From CBDDGJ01 sp965199285 (GTDB lineage Bacteria > Pseudomonadota > Alphaproteobacteria > RS24): a stretch of DNA of 64,000 bases. Where the stretch lies: contig OZ240687.1 of the NCBI GenBank assembly GCA_965199285.1, forward strand, positions 1,674,001 through 1,738,000, read 5' to 3'. Position numbers and translations under genes: made by a program. This document shows positions 53,355 through 60,775 of the stretch, one piece after another. Numbering within the stretch: the stretch's first letter is position 1; each line of letters begins with the position of its first letter. The notes beneath the pieces were generated by a model. It worked only from the letters and a program-made list of their open reading frames with translations. It was not told where the DNA came from and did not search any database.

Positions 53355-54235
53355 ACAATCGCTTCCGGTGCGGGTGGTCTGTAACCCAATGAACTGTGTG
53401 GCCGGATGTGGTTGTAATGTAATCTCCATTGCTCAATAATCACCTGCGCTTCTTTGAGTGTGTAAAAGACCTCACCATTGAGTGGCTGCGTCGCGCAAGC
53501 GACCATTAAAGCTTTCATTGTAGCCGTTCTCCCACGGACTTCCCGGTTCGATATAAGCAGGCTTAACATCCAGTTTGTTCAACCATTCCCGAAGAATTTC
53601 AGCAGTGAATTCCCCGCCATTATCTGAACGTATAAAAGCGGGAACACCTTCTGTGATGAATAAGTTACTGATAACCTCCAGAACATGGTTGCTATTGAGC
53701 TTGCGACCAACCTTTATCGCCAGACATTTACGGCTATACTCGTCAATCACCGTGAGCATGCGTATCGGCTTGCCATTATGTAATCGGTCAGCCACAAAGT
53801 CATAGCATCAACCTGCCGAAGTGTCAGCGTAGGCAGATAAGTTGATGCGCTAAAATAAACTCCAGACATGGTTACGCCAGAGTGGACGCAATCGGATACA
53901 GGAACCGTCATTAAGATATGAACGCCCGCGTTTCTTTTGTTTCTTGGGGACTTGTAGAGCTTCTTCACGCCATATGCGTTCTACCCGCTTATGGTTAACC
54001 TTCCAGCCCTCAACCTGTAATAAGCTTGTTATCCGATTATAGCCATAACGACCATATTGGCGGGCAAGGCGGATAATGTCAGCGCGTAAGGCTTCTTCAT
54101 CATCCGCTCTAAGTTTCTTATAGCGCTGAACGGAATGACTAACACCCAGCGCCTTACACGCTCGGCGTTCAGATACACCATAGCGTTGCTGGGCGGTAAC
54201 AACACATTGCCGTCGCCGCTCAGCGCTTAGAAGTT
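53321..54235 (-). pseudogene. IS3-family transposase orfB, disrupted
   Basis: The DDE transposase can be read in pieces: SAERRRQCVVTAQQRYGVSE and on to RNHVWS, then after an insert YDFVADRLHNGKPIRMLTVI through FIRSDNGGEF and YIEPGSPWENGYNESFNG, then in another frame NGEVFYTLKEAQVIIEQW. Lesions are a 54-bp insert carrying an in-frame TAG (53806-53859) and a +1 frameshift near 53495-53510. The expected continuous reading is inferred from known IS3 transposases. Confidence 0.88.
53806..53859. repeat. 54-bp hairpin-forming insert inside orfB
   Basis: Relative to the expected HVWS-YDF junction, 54 extra bp are present. They form a stem-loop: GCATCAAC (53805-53812) with GTTGATGC (53841-53848), then CTGCC (53813-53817) with GGCAG (53832-53836). 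Sequence origin unknown. Confidence 0.7.
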
Positions 54236-54505
54236 TCCCTCAGCAGCATCCTTGAGTATTTGCTTATCAAGCGTCAAATCTGCAACCGCGCGGCGCAGTT
54301 TATTATTCTCAACCTCAAGCTGTTTCAGGCGACGCAGCTGATCCACTTGCAGACCACCATATTCCTTACACCATTTATAATAGCTGTTGTCTGATATACC
54401 CAACTCGCGGCTAATCTCTGATACTGTCATCCCTTGTGATGACAATACATCGGCTTGTTTCAAGAGCCTGACAATCTGGTCTGGGCTAAATCGTTTCTTC
54501 GGCAT
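54227..54505 (-). CDS. IS3-family transposase orfA
   Basis: DNA-binding subunit of the IS3 transposase. From MPKKRFSPDQIV, 92 residues with a helix-turn-helix (MTVSEISRELGISDNSYYKW) and a leucine-zipper-like helix (LEVENNKLRRAVADLTLDKQ) that mediates dimerisation. Intact, but its orfB partner is broken. An alternative ATG seven codons upstream exists. Confidence 0.9.
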   Translation of the reverse strand: MPKKRFSPDQIVRLLKQADVLSSQGMTVSEISRELGISDNSYYKWCKEYGGLQVDQLRRLKQLEVENNKLRRAVADLTLDKQILKDAAEGNF

Positions 54506-54588
54506 AATAAGTCCTCCTCTACTCAAAAGACGTAATTCTTAGCAAAATCACGAGTTAAAAACTGGGCCTAATATTAGGGGTAAGGTCA

Positions 54589-54873
54589 GTGGTAGCGATG
54601 TTGAGCTCATAAGATTACCAATATTCTTATTGCCTACCCGACTCCTCGCAAGCGAAAGCCGCGGATAATTTCACCAGATATAAAAGCAAATCGACGATAC
54701 CGGCAGAGAGAACTGCAAAAGGATGAAAATACTATTGGTTTTTGAAAAAAATAGTTTAGCATAAAATTAGGATAATCTAGATATACGTAAAAACAATAGC
54801 TTAGAGCCTGTCTTATGAATCAATAATAAAGTGACACGCTCTAGTGAATTTTTAATAAATAGGGGAATTAGTC
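54589..54873. other. Intergenic stretch between IS and the kinase gene
   Basis: About 285 AT-rich bp without a supported gene. Nothing recognisable except AGGGGA, the ribosome-binding site of the kinase-like gene, near its right edge. Confidence 0.5.
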
Positions 54874-55479
54874 TTGCTTGTAACAATTGACGGTGGAGAT
54901 TTCTCGGGAAAGTCAACAGTAATTTCTGAGTTATGCAAAATTCTTGAGGGGCGTGGCCATAAGGTAATAATATCTAGGACATCACTTTGTCAGGGGTTGG
55001 TTGCACGAATAGTTGAGTTTGCTCAGGACAGAAGTGAATCTGAAACTATTAAGGGAATCGTGTTTCATGGAGCCTATTTCTTCGATTTGTTCTGTAAGCC
55101 TCCAAGAGATTCGATTTTTATTCAAGAAACATCTTGGGTACGAGTCTACGCTTATGATTGTTTAAAACGCAGAAATATAGGTAAATTCTTTCTAAAGCTT
55201 ATCAGGGTACTCCTTCCTCATCCGGATGTAGCTGTGTTCTTGGAAGTTGATTTTTGCGAGAGATATAAACGCTATTTAGCTTCTGAATTGAAATCGGATT
55301 TTCGCGATAAAATTCGATTTAGTTCAAAGAAGGAATTTCACAAACAGTTTATTGAAACCTATAGAAAATTAGCGAAGCAAAATGGAGCAAAAATTATCAA
55401 AAATATGGGGCAAGAGAGCCTTTATGAAACAGTCTTCATAATACTTGCCCTAGTAGAAAAAAAGAGGGCAGTAAGCTAA
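54874..55479 (+). CDS. Thymidylate-kinase-like P-loop nucleotide kinase
   Basis: The 201-residue protein begins at a TTG codon, 7 bases after AGGGGA. It has a P-loop TIDGGDFSGKST (5-16), an ETSW motif after the second strand in place of the usual DR-box, and an arginine-rich lid-like segment (FCERYKRYLASELKSDFRDK). These fit the thymidylate/deoxynucleoside kinase superfamily, but it is not a housekeeping tmk. The stop overlaps the NUDIX start (TAATG). The composition is more AT-rich than in core genes and suggests transfer. The substrate is unknown; with a NUDIX partner it may act on a modified nucleotide. Confidence 0.7.
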   Translation: MLVTIDGGDFSGKSTVISELCKILEGRGHKVIISRTSLCQGLVARIVEFAQDRSESETIKGIVFHGAYFFDLFCKPPRDSIFIQETSWVRVYAYDCLKRRNIGKFFLKLIRVLLPHPDVAVFLEVDFCERYKRYLASELKSDFRDKIRFSSKKEFHKQFIETYRKLAKQNGAKIIKNMGQESLYETVFIILALVEKKRAVS

Positions 55480-55952
55480 TGAAATACTCGCAAATATGGA
55501 AGCCACATTGGCCGGAATACTCTGTGCAGGTTAAGCAGGTGTATGGTTTTCTCTTCGATGAAAATAATAAGCTGTTTGTACTTAATGATCGAGGAAAATA
55601 TAATCTACCAGGTGGAAAACCACAAAGTGAAGAAACATGGCTGGAAACATTGACAAGAGAATGTATAGAGGAAGGGCAAGTCACTTTCACAACTCCGTTA
55701 CTTTTAGGACATGTGCATGTAGTTGCCATGGATTCGTCAAATGAAACTGAATTTGCCCAGCTTCGATTTATAGCAAAGGTAGATAGGCTTCTAGAGAATA
55801 AACCTGACCCATCAACAGGCAGACAATATAAGCGGGAGTTTTACTCTATTGGTGAAGCCGAAAGATTGTTAAATTGGGGGCGACATGGTACAGATCAATT
55901 TAGAATGGTAGAATATGTTTGGAGTTATCTGGCAAAATCACATGGTAGATAA
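55479..55952 (+). CDS. NUDIX hydrolase coupled to the kinase-like gene
   Basis: The 157-residue protein has a NUDIX box GGKPQSEETWLETLTRECIE plus EGQV. The metal-binding RECIEE is intact, but the consensus Gly after EEx is Gln. NUDIX enzymes cleave nucleoside diphosphates linked to another group. The start overlaps the kinase stop by one base, so the two proteins are made together. No other gene belongs to the unit. Confidence 0.85.
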   Translation: MKYSQIWKPHWPEYSVQVKQVYGFLFDENNKLFVLNDRGKYNLPGGKPQSEETWLETLTRECIEEGQVTFTTPLLLGHVHVVAMDSSNETEFAQLRFIAKVDRLLENKPDPSTGRQYKREFYSIGEAERLLNWGRHGTDQFRMVEYVWSYLAKSHGR

Positions 55953-56316
55953 TCCAAAGACTCACAATCTTTGGATAGGTGGTGAACCATCTGAATTGGA
56001 TTTTTTTAAAATAAGGCCCAACACTGCTATTTCGTTGCGCCGAAGTCTTCCGCGAAGACAATTCTGCAAAGTGTATTACCATAGACCTTTTCTATAGTAT
56101 TTTTGTAAATCCAAATTATACCCTTGTGATGTCAGCCATGATGATGGCAAGACAACGCCTGAGGGGGTTGTTTTCAATATCTTGTTTATTTTAGTTTCTA
56201 TATGGGTAGCCATACTACCTATATACAGGTTTATATAAACAGATTCAAGGAATATGTTTATTATTATTCTTAAATGGGTGGTTATACCCCCTATATCCAG
56301 TTAAAAATAAACAGGT
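55953..56316. other. Integrase-side intergenic region with direct repeats
   Basis: Non-coding AT-rich stretch of 364 bp between NUDIX and integrase genes. Its right part holds two 41-bp imperfect direct repeats; otherwise I see nothing. Confidence 0.6.
56202..56314. repeat. Two 41-bp direct repeats beside the integrase gene
   Basis: Copies at 56202-56242 and 56274-56314 agree at 31 of 41 positions (both start ATGGGT and end in AAACAG), spaced 72 bp. The second ends 2 bp before the integrase stop codon. Position and spacing fit arm-type integrase sites or iterons; function is inferred. Confidence 0.7.
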
Positions 56317-57420
56317 CTACTTCTGAATAAACGGAATGATGTTTGTTTCCTCCTCAATGCCAAGCAAAAGGCTATTAATATGATTTGAAACTCTATCGGC
56401 AGCATCTGCAAGGGCATGGTCAACATGATGAGCATAGCGGGCGGTGACGCTTCCGGCACGATGGCCGAGCAAACCAGCTATGGTTAACTCGCTATAGTTA
56501 AGCATATGCGCCATTGTCGCGAAGCTATGACGAAAAGTGTGTAAGGTAACATCTTCCAGTTCCACTTGTTTCATGATTTTTGCCATTGGTTTTCTGATGT
56601 TATCTATAGGCCCTTCGCGTCGCTGAGACGGAAACACCCACGCGCTATCATGTGTTGTAAGTTGTCGTTGTATAATCTCAAATGCAGAACTTCCGCATGG
56701 GCGGATTTGTGCGCCGGTTTTAGTATCTTCAAATCTTATGGACCTTCCCACTTTATCTACTTCTGAGCGTTTAAGGTTAAGTATCTCATTTTTCCGGCAA
56801 CCGGTTAGAGCGACGAGCTTTAAAACATTTATGGCTGTCGCAAAACCATTTTGATTGTCTAAAGCCTTGAAACATTCACCGAGCGAGCGATATTCCTCCT
56901 CATTTAAATATCGTGTTCTTGCTTTTGGAGCAGGTCTATCGACAAGTGTGCAGGGGTTTTTATCAATATAACCTTTTCTGATGGCGTAGTTAAAAATAGC
57001 GGATAGCGTGACGATGGCGTTTTTAGCAATGGATTCTCCACCTGTTACATGAGATATACCCCCAGATTTAGTTTGAAATGTCTTTTTTGTTTTTCCTGAT
57101 TTAACGTTCAGTACAAAGCGTTCAATGTCATCATGCGCTAAGGATTTAATATTAGCATCACCGAGAAGTGGTTTAACGTGCTGCTTAATAATGCCTCGAT
57201 AGGATTCTAAAGTTCGTGGTTTTAATGGTCTTCCGCGTTTCAGAATAATACCGCTCTGCAAAGCTTGGTAATACTCATCGCAAACAAGTTCTATCGTTAT
57301 GCTACCATCAAGTTTAGCTTTCTTTCTATCGTTTGCAGGGTCATAACCACGTGCAATGTGGGCAACACATGGGCAACAAAATAGAGGAAAATAGGTACAA
57401 TTTGGTCTATTTCCACACAA
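56317..57420 (-). CDS. Tyrosine recombinase (integrase), probably N-terminally truncated
   Basis: The 367-residue frame has a SAM-like core-binding domain (about 40-150) and a catalytic domain with Arg209 in TGCRKNEI, His294 and Arg297 in HTFRHSF, His320 in GLLGHR, and Tyr329 in TARYAHH; all catalytic residues are present. Homology begins only at AHIARGYDPANDRKKAK (about residue 20), which is the end of the arm-binding domain of such integrases. The preceding residues look non-homologous and the first 80 or so are missing. It lies 149 bp from tRNA-Thr, the likely integration site. Confidence 0.88.
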   Translation of the reverse strand: MCGNRPNCTYFPLFCCPCVAHIARGYDPANDRKKAKLDGSITIELVCDEYYQALQSGIILKRGRPLKPRTLESYRGIIKQHVKPLLGDANIKSLAHDDIERFVLNVKSGKTKKTFQTKSGGISHVTGGESIAKNAIVTLSAIFNYAIRKGYIDKNPCTLVDRPAPKARTRYLNEEEYRSLGECFKALDNQNGFATAINVLKLVALTGCRKNEILNLKRSEVDKVGRSIRFEDTKTGAQIRPCGSSAFEIIQRQLTTHDSAWVFPSQRREGPIDNIRKPMAKIMKQVELEDVTLHTFRHSFATMAHMLNYSELTIAGLLGHRAGSVTARYAHHVDHALADAADRVSNHINSLLLGIEEETNIIPFIQK

Positions 57421-57569
57421 AAGTAATATATCACAAAGAGGGCGAAAAGTCCATTGATTGGCGCAAGTCTAGAAAATCGATAATCAAATAAGGCTTTGTA
57501 TAATATAACAAAATACAATTCGATGACAGCTTATACAAGAACAGACAATACACTTTTTTTGAAGGGAAA

Positions 57570-57645
57570 TGGTGCCGCTTGGGTGACTTGAACACCCGAC
57601 CCCATCATTACGAATGATGTGCTCTACCAGCTGAGCTAAAGCGGC
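57570..57645 (-). tRNA. tRNA-Thr (anticodon CGT)
   Basis: A full cloverleaf on the minus strand: acceptor GCCGCTT/AAGCGGC, D arm AGCTCAGCTGGTAGAGC, anticodon stem CATCA/TGATG with loop TTCGTAA (anticodon CGT), T arm with GTTCAAGTC, and an encoded CCA. Reads ACG codons. The integrase lies just past its 3' end, so the tRNA 3' region probably served as the attachment site. Confidence 0.97.
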
Positions 57646-57759
57646 ACTCTATTTTGCGTCTGTATTGTCTCTACCATTTCCGCGCAAAAATTGTCCAGCG
57701 AAATTATATATGTAAAAATTGCTGTACATATAAAAAAACATTGCTAGAGTTGTCGCCTT

Positions 57760-59142
57760 ATGCGTAGTTCTTTTTTTATTCTCTCTTTTATGGCCTTTTT
57801 TGCACTCTCTTTTATGGGGGATGACTTTGCGGTCTCGTTATCTCACGCCCGCGTGCCGGATGAACAAGTCGCTCGATTGGGGGAGGATTTAACTCCGCTT
57901 GGCTCGGAGCGCGCCGGCAATACGGATGGCTCTATCCCCGCTTGGACGGGCGGCATCGCCAGCCCGCCCGACGGCATTGGTTATGAAAAAGGCAAGCATT
58001 TGCCCAATCCTTTTGCCGATGACCAACCCTATGCGCGGATTGATAAGACCAATCGGCAAGATTATGATGCGTTTTTAACCGCCGGGCAAAAGGCGCTTAT
58101 GGATCAGTATGACACATATTATATGCGTGTGTTCCCAAGCCGCCGTAGCTGCGCGCAACCGGATTTTGTTTATGCCGCTGCCAAACGCAATGCGCAAGTC
58201 GGTGAGTTAGTGGCGGAAGGTAATGGGGTGGCAAAAGCGATTATGGCATCGCCCTTTCCGATTCCCAATAATGCGCTGGAGATTGTTTGGAACCATACAT
58301 TGCGCTATCGTGACCATAAGCTCACCCGCAAATTCACCGCGATACCGGTCAATCAGCTTGGCGATTATGAACGCATCTCGGTTGAAGATGATGCGATTTT
58401 GCGATGGTCAGACCCGCAATTCAAAGCGGCCGAAGAATTAGAGAATGTGTCTATTCTCTATCTATTGCGGACAACTGCACCGGCGCGGGTCTCGGGCAAT
58501 ATTGTGCTGGTGCAAGAAAGCCTGAATATGGAAGTGGAGGGCAGGCGCGCTTGGGTTTATAGTCCAGGTACAAGGCGGGTACGCCGTGCGCCGACCATTG
58601 CCTATGATAATCCGGGGACCAATTCTGATGGCATCACCACATCGGATAGTTTTGGCGGTTTTAATGGCGCGCCAGACCGTTTTGACTGGACGGTGCGGCA
58701 ACGCTCTGAGAAATTTATTGTGTATAATGATTATGACAGCGTGCATGTGACATATGATGAGCTTATTGGCCCGCGCCATATTAATCCGGCAGTGAAACGC
58801 TATGAAAAGCATCGGGTGTGGGAAGTGGTTGGCACGCGCAAGCCAAAATTTCGTCATATATATGAGCAGCGCGTCTTTTATATAGATGAAGATACCAAAG
58901 GCATTGTCGCGACAGAGATTTATGATGGGCGCGGCGAGTTATGGCGGGTGCAGGAGCTCGGCGGCGGGGTGCAATATGAAGTGCCGCTTTGCGGCGGCGC
59001 ACATGCAACGATTTATGATTTGAAAGTCGGGCGCTATTTGGTGGTGGGGCTGGTCAATGAAGAACCGCCGATTGATTTTTGGGCAGACCATTTGCGCGAA
59101 GACCGCTACACGCCATCAAGCGTGCGGCGATTGGGGCGGTGA
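57760..59142 (+). CDS. DUF1329 domain protein (LolB/outer-membrane-lipoprotein-like)
   Basis: The 460-residue exported protein has a signal peptide (about 1-28) and the family-typical start RLGEDLTPLGSERAGNTDGS, PFPIPNNALEIVWNHTLRY and WVYSPGTRRVRRAP. DUF1329 proteins are predicted periplasmic lipid- or hydrophobe-handling proteins that co-occur with DUF1302 barrels, YCF48-type propellers and RND-type transporters; their substrate is not settled. A paralogue begins at 63465. No ribosome-binding site is evident. It starts 115 bp from tRNA-Thr. Confidence 0.88.
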   Translation: MRSSFFILSFMAFFALSFMGDDFAVSLSHARVPDEQVARLGEDLTPLGSERAGNTDGSIPAWTGGIASPPDGIGYEKGKHLPNPFADDQPYARIDKTNRQDYDAFLTAGQKALMDQYDTYYMRVFPSRRSCAQPDFVYAAAKRNAQVGELVAEGNGVAKAIMASPFPIPNNALEIVWNHTLRYRDHKLTRKFTAIPVNQLGDYERISVEDDAILRWSDPQFKAAEELENVSILYLLRTTAPARVSGNIVLVQESLNMEVEGRRAWVYSPGTRRVRRAPTIAYDNPGTNSDGITTSDSFGGFNGAPDRFDWTVRQRSEKFIVYNDYDSVHVTYDELIGPRHINPAVKRYEKHRVWEVVGTRKPKFRHIYEQRVFYIDEDTKGIVATEIYDGRGELWRVQELGGGVQYEVPLCGGAHATIYDLKVGRYLVVGLVNEEPPIDFWADHLREDRYTPSSVRRLGR

Positions 59143-59234
59143 TTTATGCCCCCTTATTCATACAAGCGAGGCAAAAAACACTTGCCAGTTTCTAAATGAC
59201 AGCCTAAAGTCGGGCAAATTTGGGAGAACCAGTT

Positions 59235-60194
59235 ATGAAAATGGTAAATTTTTTAACGGCTTTGGTCTTGTCTATGGTCGGGTTTATGTCCACCGCTTAT
59301 GCTGAACCAACCGAGCTTGCGGCCGTATCAAGTGAACTTGCCTCCAAAACGCTATTATTGGATGTTGTGAGTGTTGGTGAGCAACTTATTGCGGTTGGCG
59401 AATATGGCCATATTATTCGCAGCAGTGATAAGGGAAAAAGCTGGCAGCAGGCGGCCACTGTGCCGGTGCGCTCGACCCTTACCAATGTCTTTTTTCTTGA
59501 TGATAAAACCGGCTTTGCGGTTGGCCATGATGCGGTGATTCTAAAAACCACGGATGGCGGCCTGAATTGGGAGAAGATTTATAGCGATCCTGAGCGTGAA
59601 ACGCCCTTATTTGCGATTTATTTCTCATCCGCCGATTATGGGATTGCGGTGGGCGCTTTTTCTTATGTGCTCGAAACGAGCGATGGCGGCAAAACATGGC
59701 AAGAGCGTCCATTGATGGAAGATGGGTTTGATGATTTTCACTTAAATGATATTTTTGCCGATACGCAAGGCAATATTTATATTCCGGCAGAATTCGGCAC
59801 GGTCTATATGTCACGCGATGGCGGGCGTAATTTTGAAGCGCTCGAAATTGGCTATGAAGGCTCATTATGGAGCGGTATGGGGCTAGAAAATGGGCATGTT
59901 CTCGCTTGGGGGATGCGCGGCAATGCCTTTATGTCGCAAGATAATGGCGCGAGCTGGGAAAAGGTGAAAACCAATTCGGATCGCTCTATTTCCGGCGGCA
60001 TCCAACTTGAAGATGGCACGATTGTGCTGGCGGCTTTATCGGGCGGTGTTTTGGTGAGTGAGGATGGCGGCCAGACTTTCACCCAAACGGTACGCGAATC
60101 ACGTGCGAGCTTTGCCGCCGTTGGCGCGGGTGAAGAAGGTGTTGTTAATCTATTTGGTGAAGCTGGCGCGGTGCAGCATCAATTAGAAGAATAG
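59235..60194 (+). CDS. YCF48/BNR-repeat beta-propeller protein
   Basis: The 319-residue protein starts at ATG 59235, with GGGAGAA 6 bases upstream; an upstream in-frame TTG is rejected. A signal peptide (to TAYA) is followed by repeated propeller units of the form S-x-D-x-G-x-x-W (SSDKGKSWQQ, TTDGGLNWEK, TSDGGKTWQE, SQDNGASWEK, SEDGGQTF). Related YCF48 proteins help assemble membrane complexes in photosynthesis, but those in this gene setting accompany DUF1329/DUF1302 and RND transporters. Probably periplasmic. Confidence 0.88.
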   Translation: MKMVNFLTALVLSMVGFMSTAYAEPTELAAVSSELASKTLLLDVVSVGEQLIAVGEYGHIIRSSDKGKSWQQAATVPVRSTLTNVFFLDDKTGFAVGHDAVILKTTDGGLNWEKIYSDPERETPLFAIYFSSADYGIAVGAFSYVLETSDGGKTWQERPLMEDGFDDFHLNDIFADTQGNIYIPAEFGTVYMSRDGGRNFEALEIGYEGSLWSGMGLENGHVLAWGMRGNAFMSQDNGASWEKVKTNSDRSISGGIQLEDGTIVLAALSGGVLVSEDGGQTFTQTVRESRASFAAVGAGEEGVVNLFGEAGAVQHQLEE

Positions 60195-60227
60195 CAAATA
60201 TATATAAAGAGTCATAAAATAAATCAG

Positions 60228-60256
60228 AAGAGCGGCATGAGTGCCGTTCTTTCTTA
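60228..60256 (+). terminator. Terminator after the YCF48 gene
   Basis: AAGAGCGGCA (60228-60237) pairs with TGCCGTTCTT (60242-60251) with one G-U pair and a 4-nt loop, followed by a T-rich run. Confidence 0.75.
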
Positions 60257-60416
60257 ATTTAGGGGGCTGTCTTATTTAGAGGCCTTCTTATTTGGGGTAA
60301 TGTCTTATTTATGGCAATATGTGCATATAATCTTTCGAATATTTACCAATTTTGCTTAAAAAATTACCAATAAGCGCATAAAAAGGCAAAAAAAGTAAAA
60401 ATAATTGATTTTTCTT

Positions 60417-60445
60417 TTGACAATAGGGTGTTTTCTGCCTAGCGT
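60417..60445 (+). promoter_or_regulatory. Possible sigma-70 promoter for the DUF1302 gene
   Basis: A perfect -35 hexamer TTGACA (60417-60422) is followed after 17 bp by TAGCGT, a poor -10. The distance to the start codon is large. Confidence 0.3.
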
Positions 60446-60775
60446 CTGTAATGGAGAAACCTGGCACGCCATGTTTCTTGTCTTAATGGGGGGAGATGCC
60501 TGTGTTTGACGGGTAATCTTATCGGGTTCATTCCTGCCCATAATAAAATGACAAGAGATAATGCTTGGCAAGCACTATTAAAGCTTAACAAGCAGTGAAA
60601 GAGGGGACGTTTAGGGGGCTCGACTAAAAAGGGGACGAATATAGCTATCATAAATCCAGGGGTTAAAAATCCCTACGGATTAAGACGATAAGCTACCGGT
60701 TCCCGCAACAGAGGAAATGAATTTCAGGCAATCGTTCTGAGATTAAATTGTGAATTTTTTGACGGGAGGAACAAT

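Larger units (their letters stand above)
53309..54588 (-). mobile_element. Degenerate IS3-family element
   Basis: Contains an intact orfA and a multiply broken orfB of the IS3 orfA/orfB type. The right end is placed at AGGTCA (54583-54588), giving a 5'-TGACCTTACC terminus on the minus strand. The matching left terminus is missing: after the orfB stop there is an inverted duplication (53309-53354) and then unrelated sequence. The element is unlikely to move by itself. Confidence 0.85.
60195..60775. other. 581-bp non-coding region with terminator and a long leader
   Basis: Contains a terminator (separate entry), three TCTTATTT repeats at about 60268-60313, a possible promoter near 60417, and a GGGG-rich part with a small hairpin AGGG/CCCT at 60658-60674. 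No gene is supported. If the promoter is right, the DUF1302 gene has an untranslated leader of more than 300 nt. Confidence 0.5.

Noticed and set aside
54541..57569. Possible prophage
   Set aside because: There is one integrase but no structural, lysis or replication genes; a decayed island is the simpler reading.
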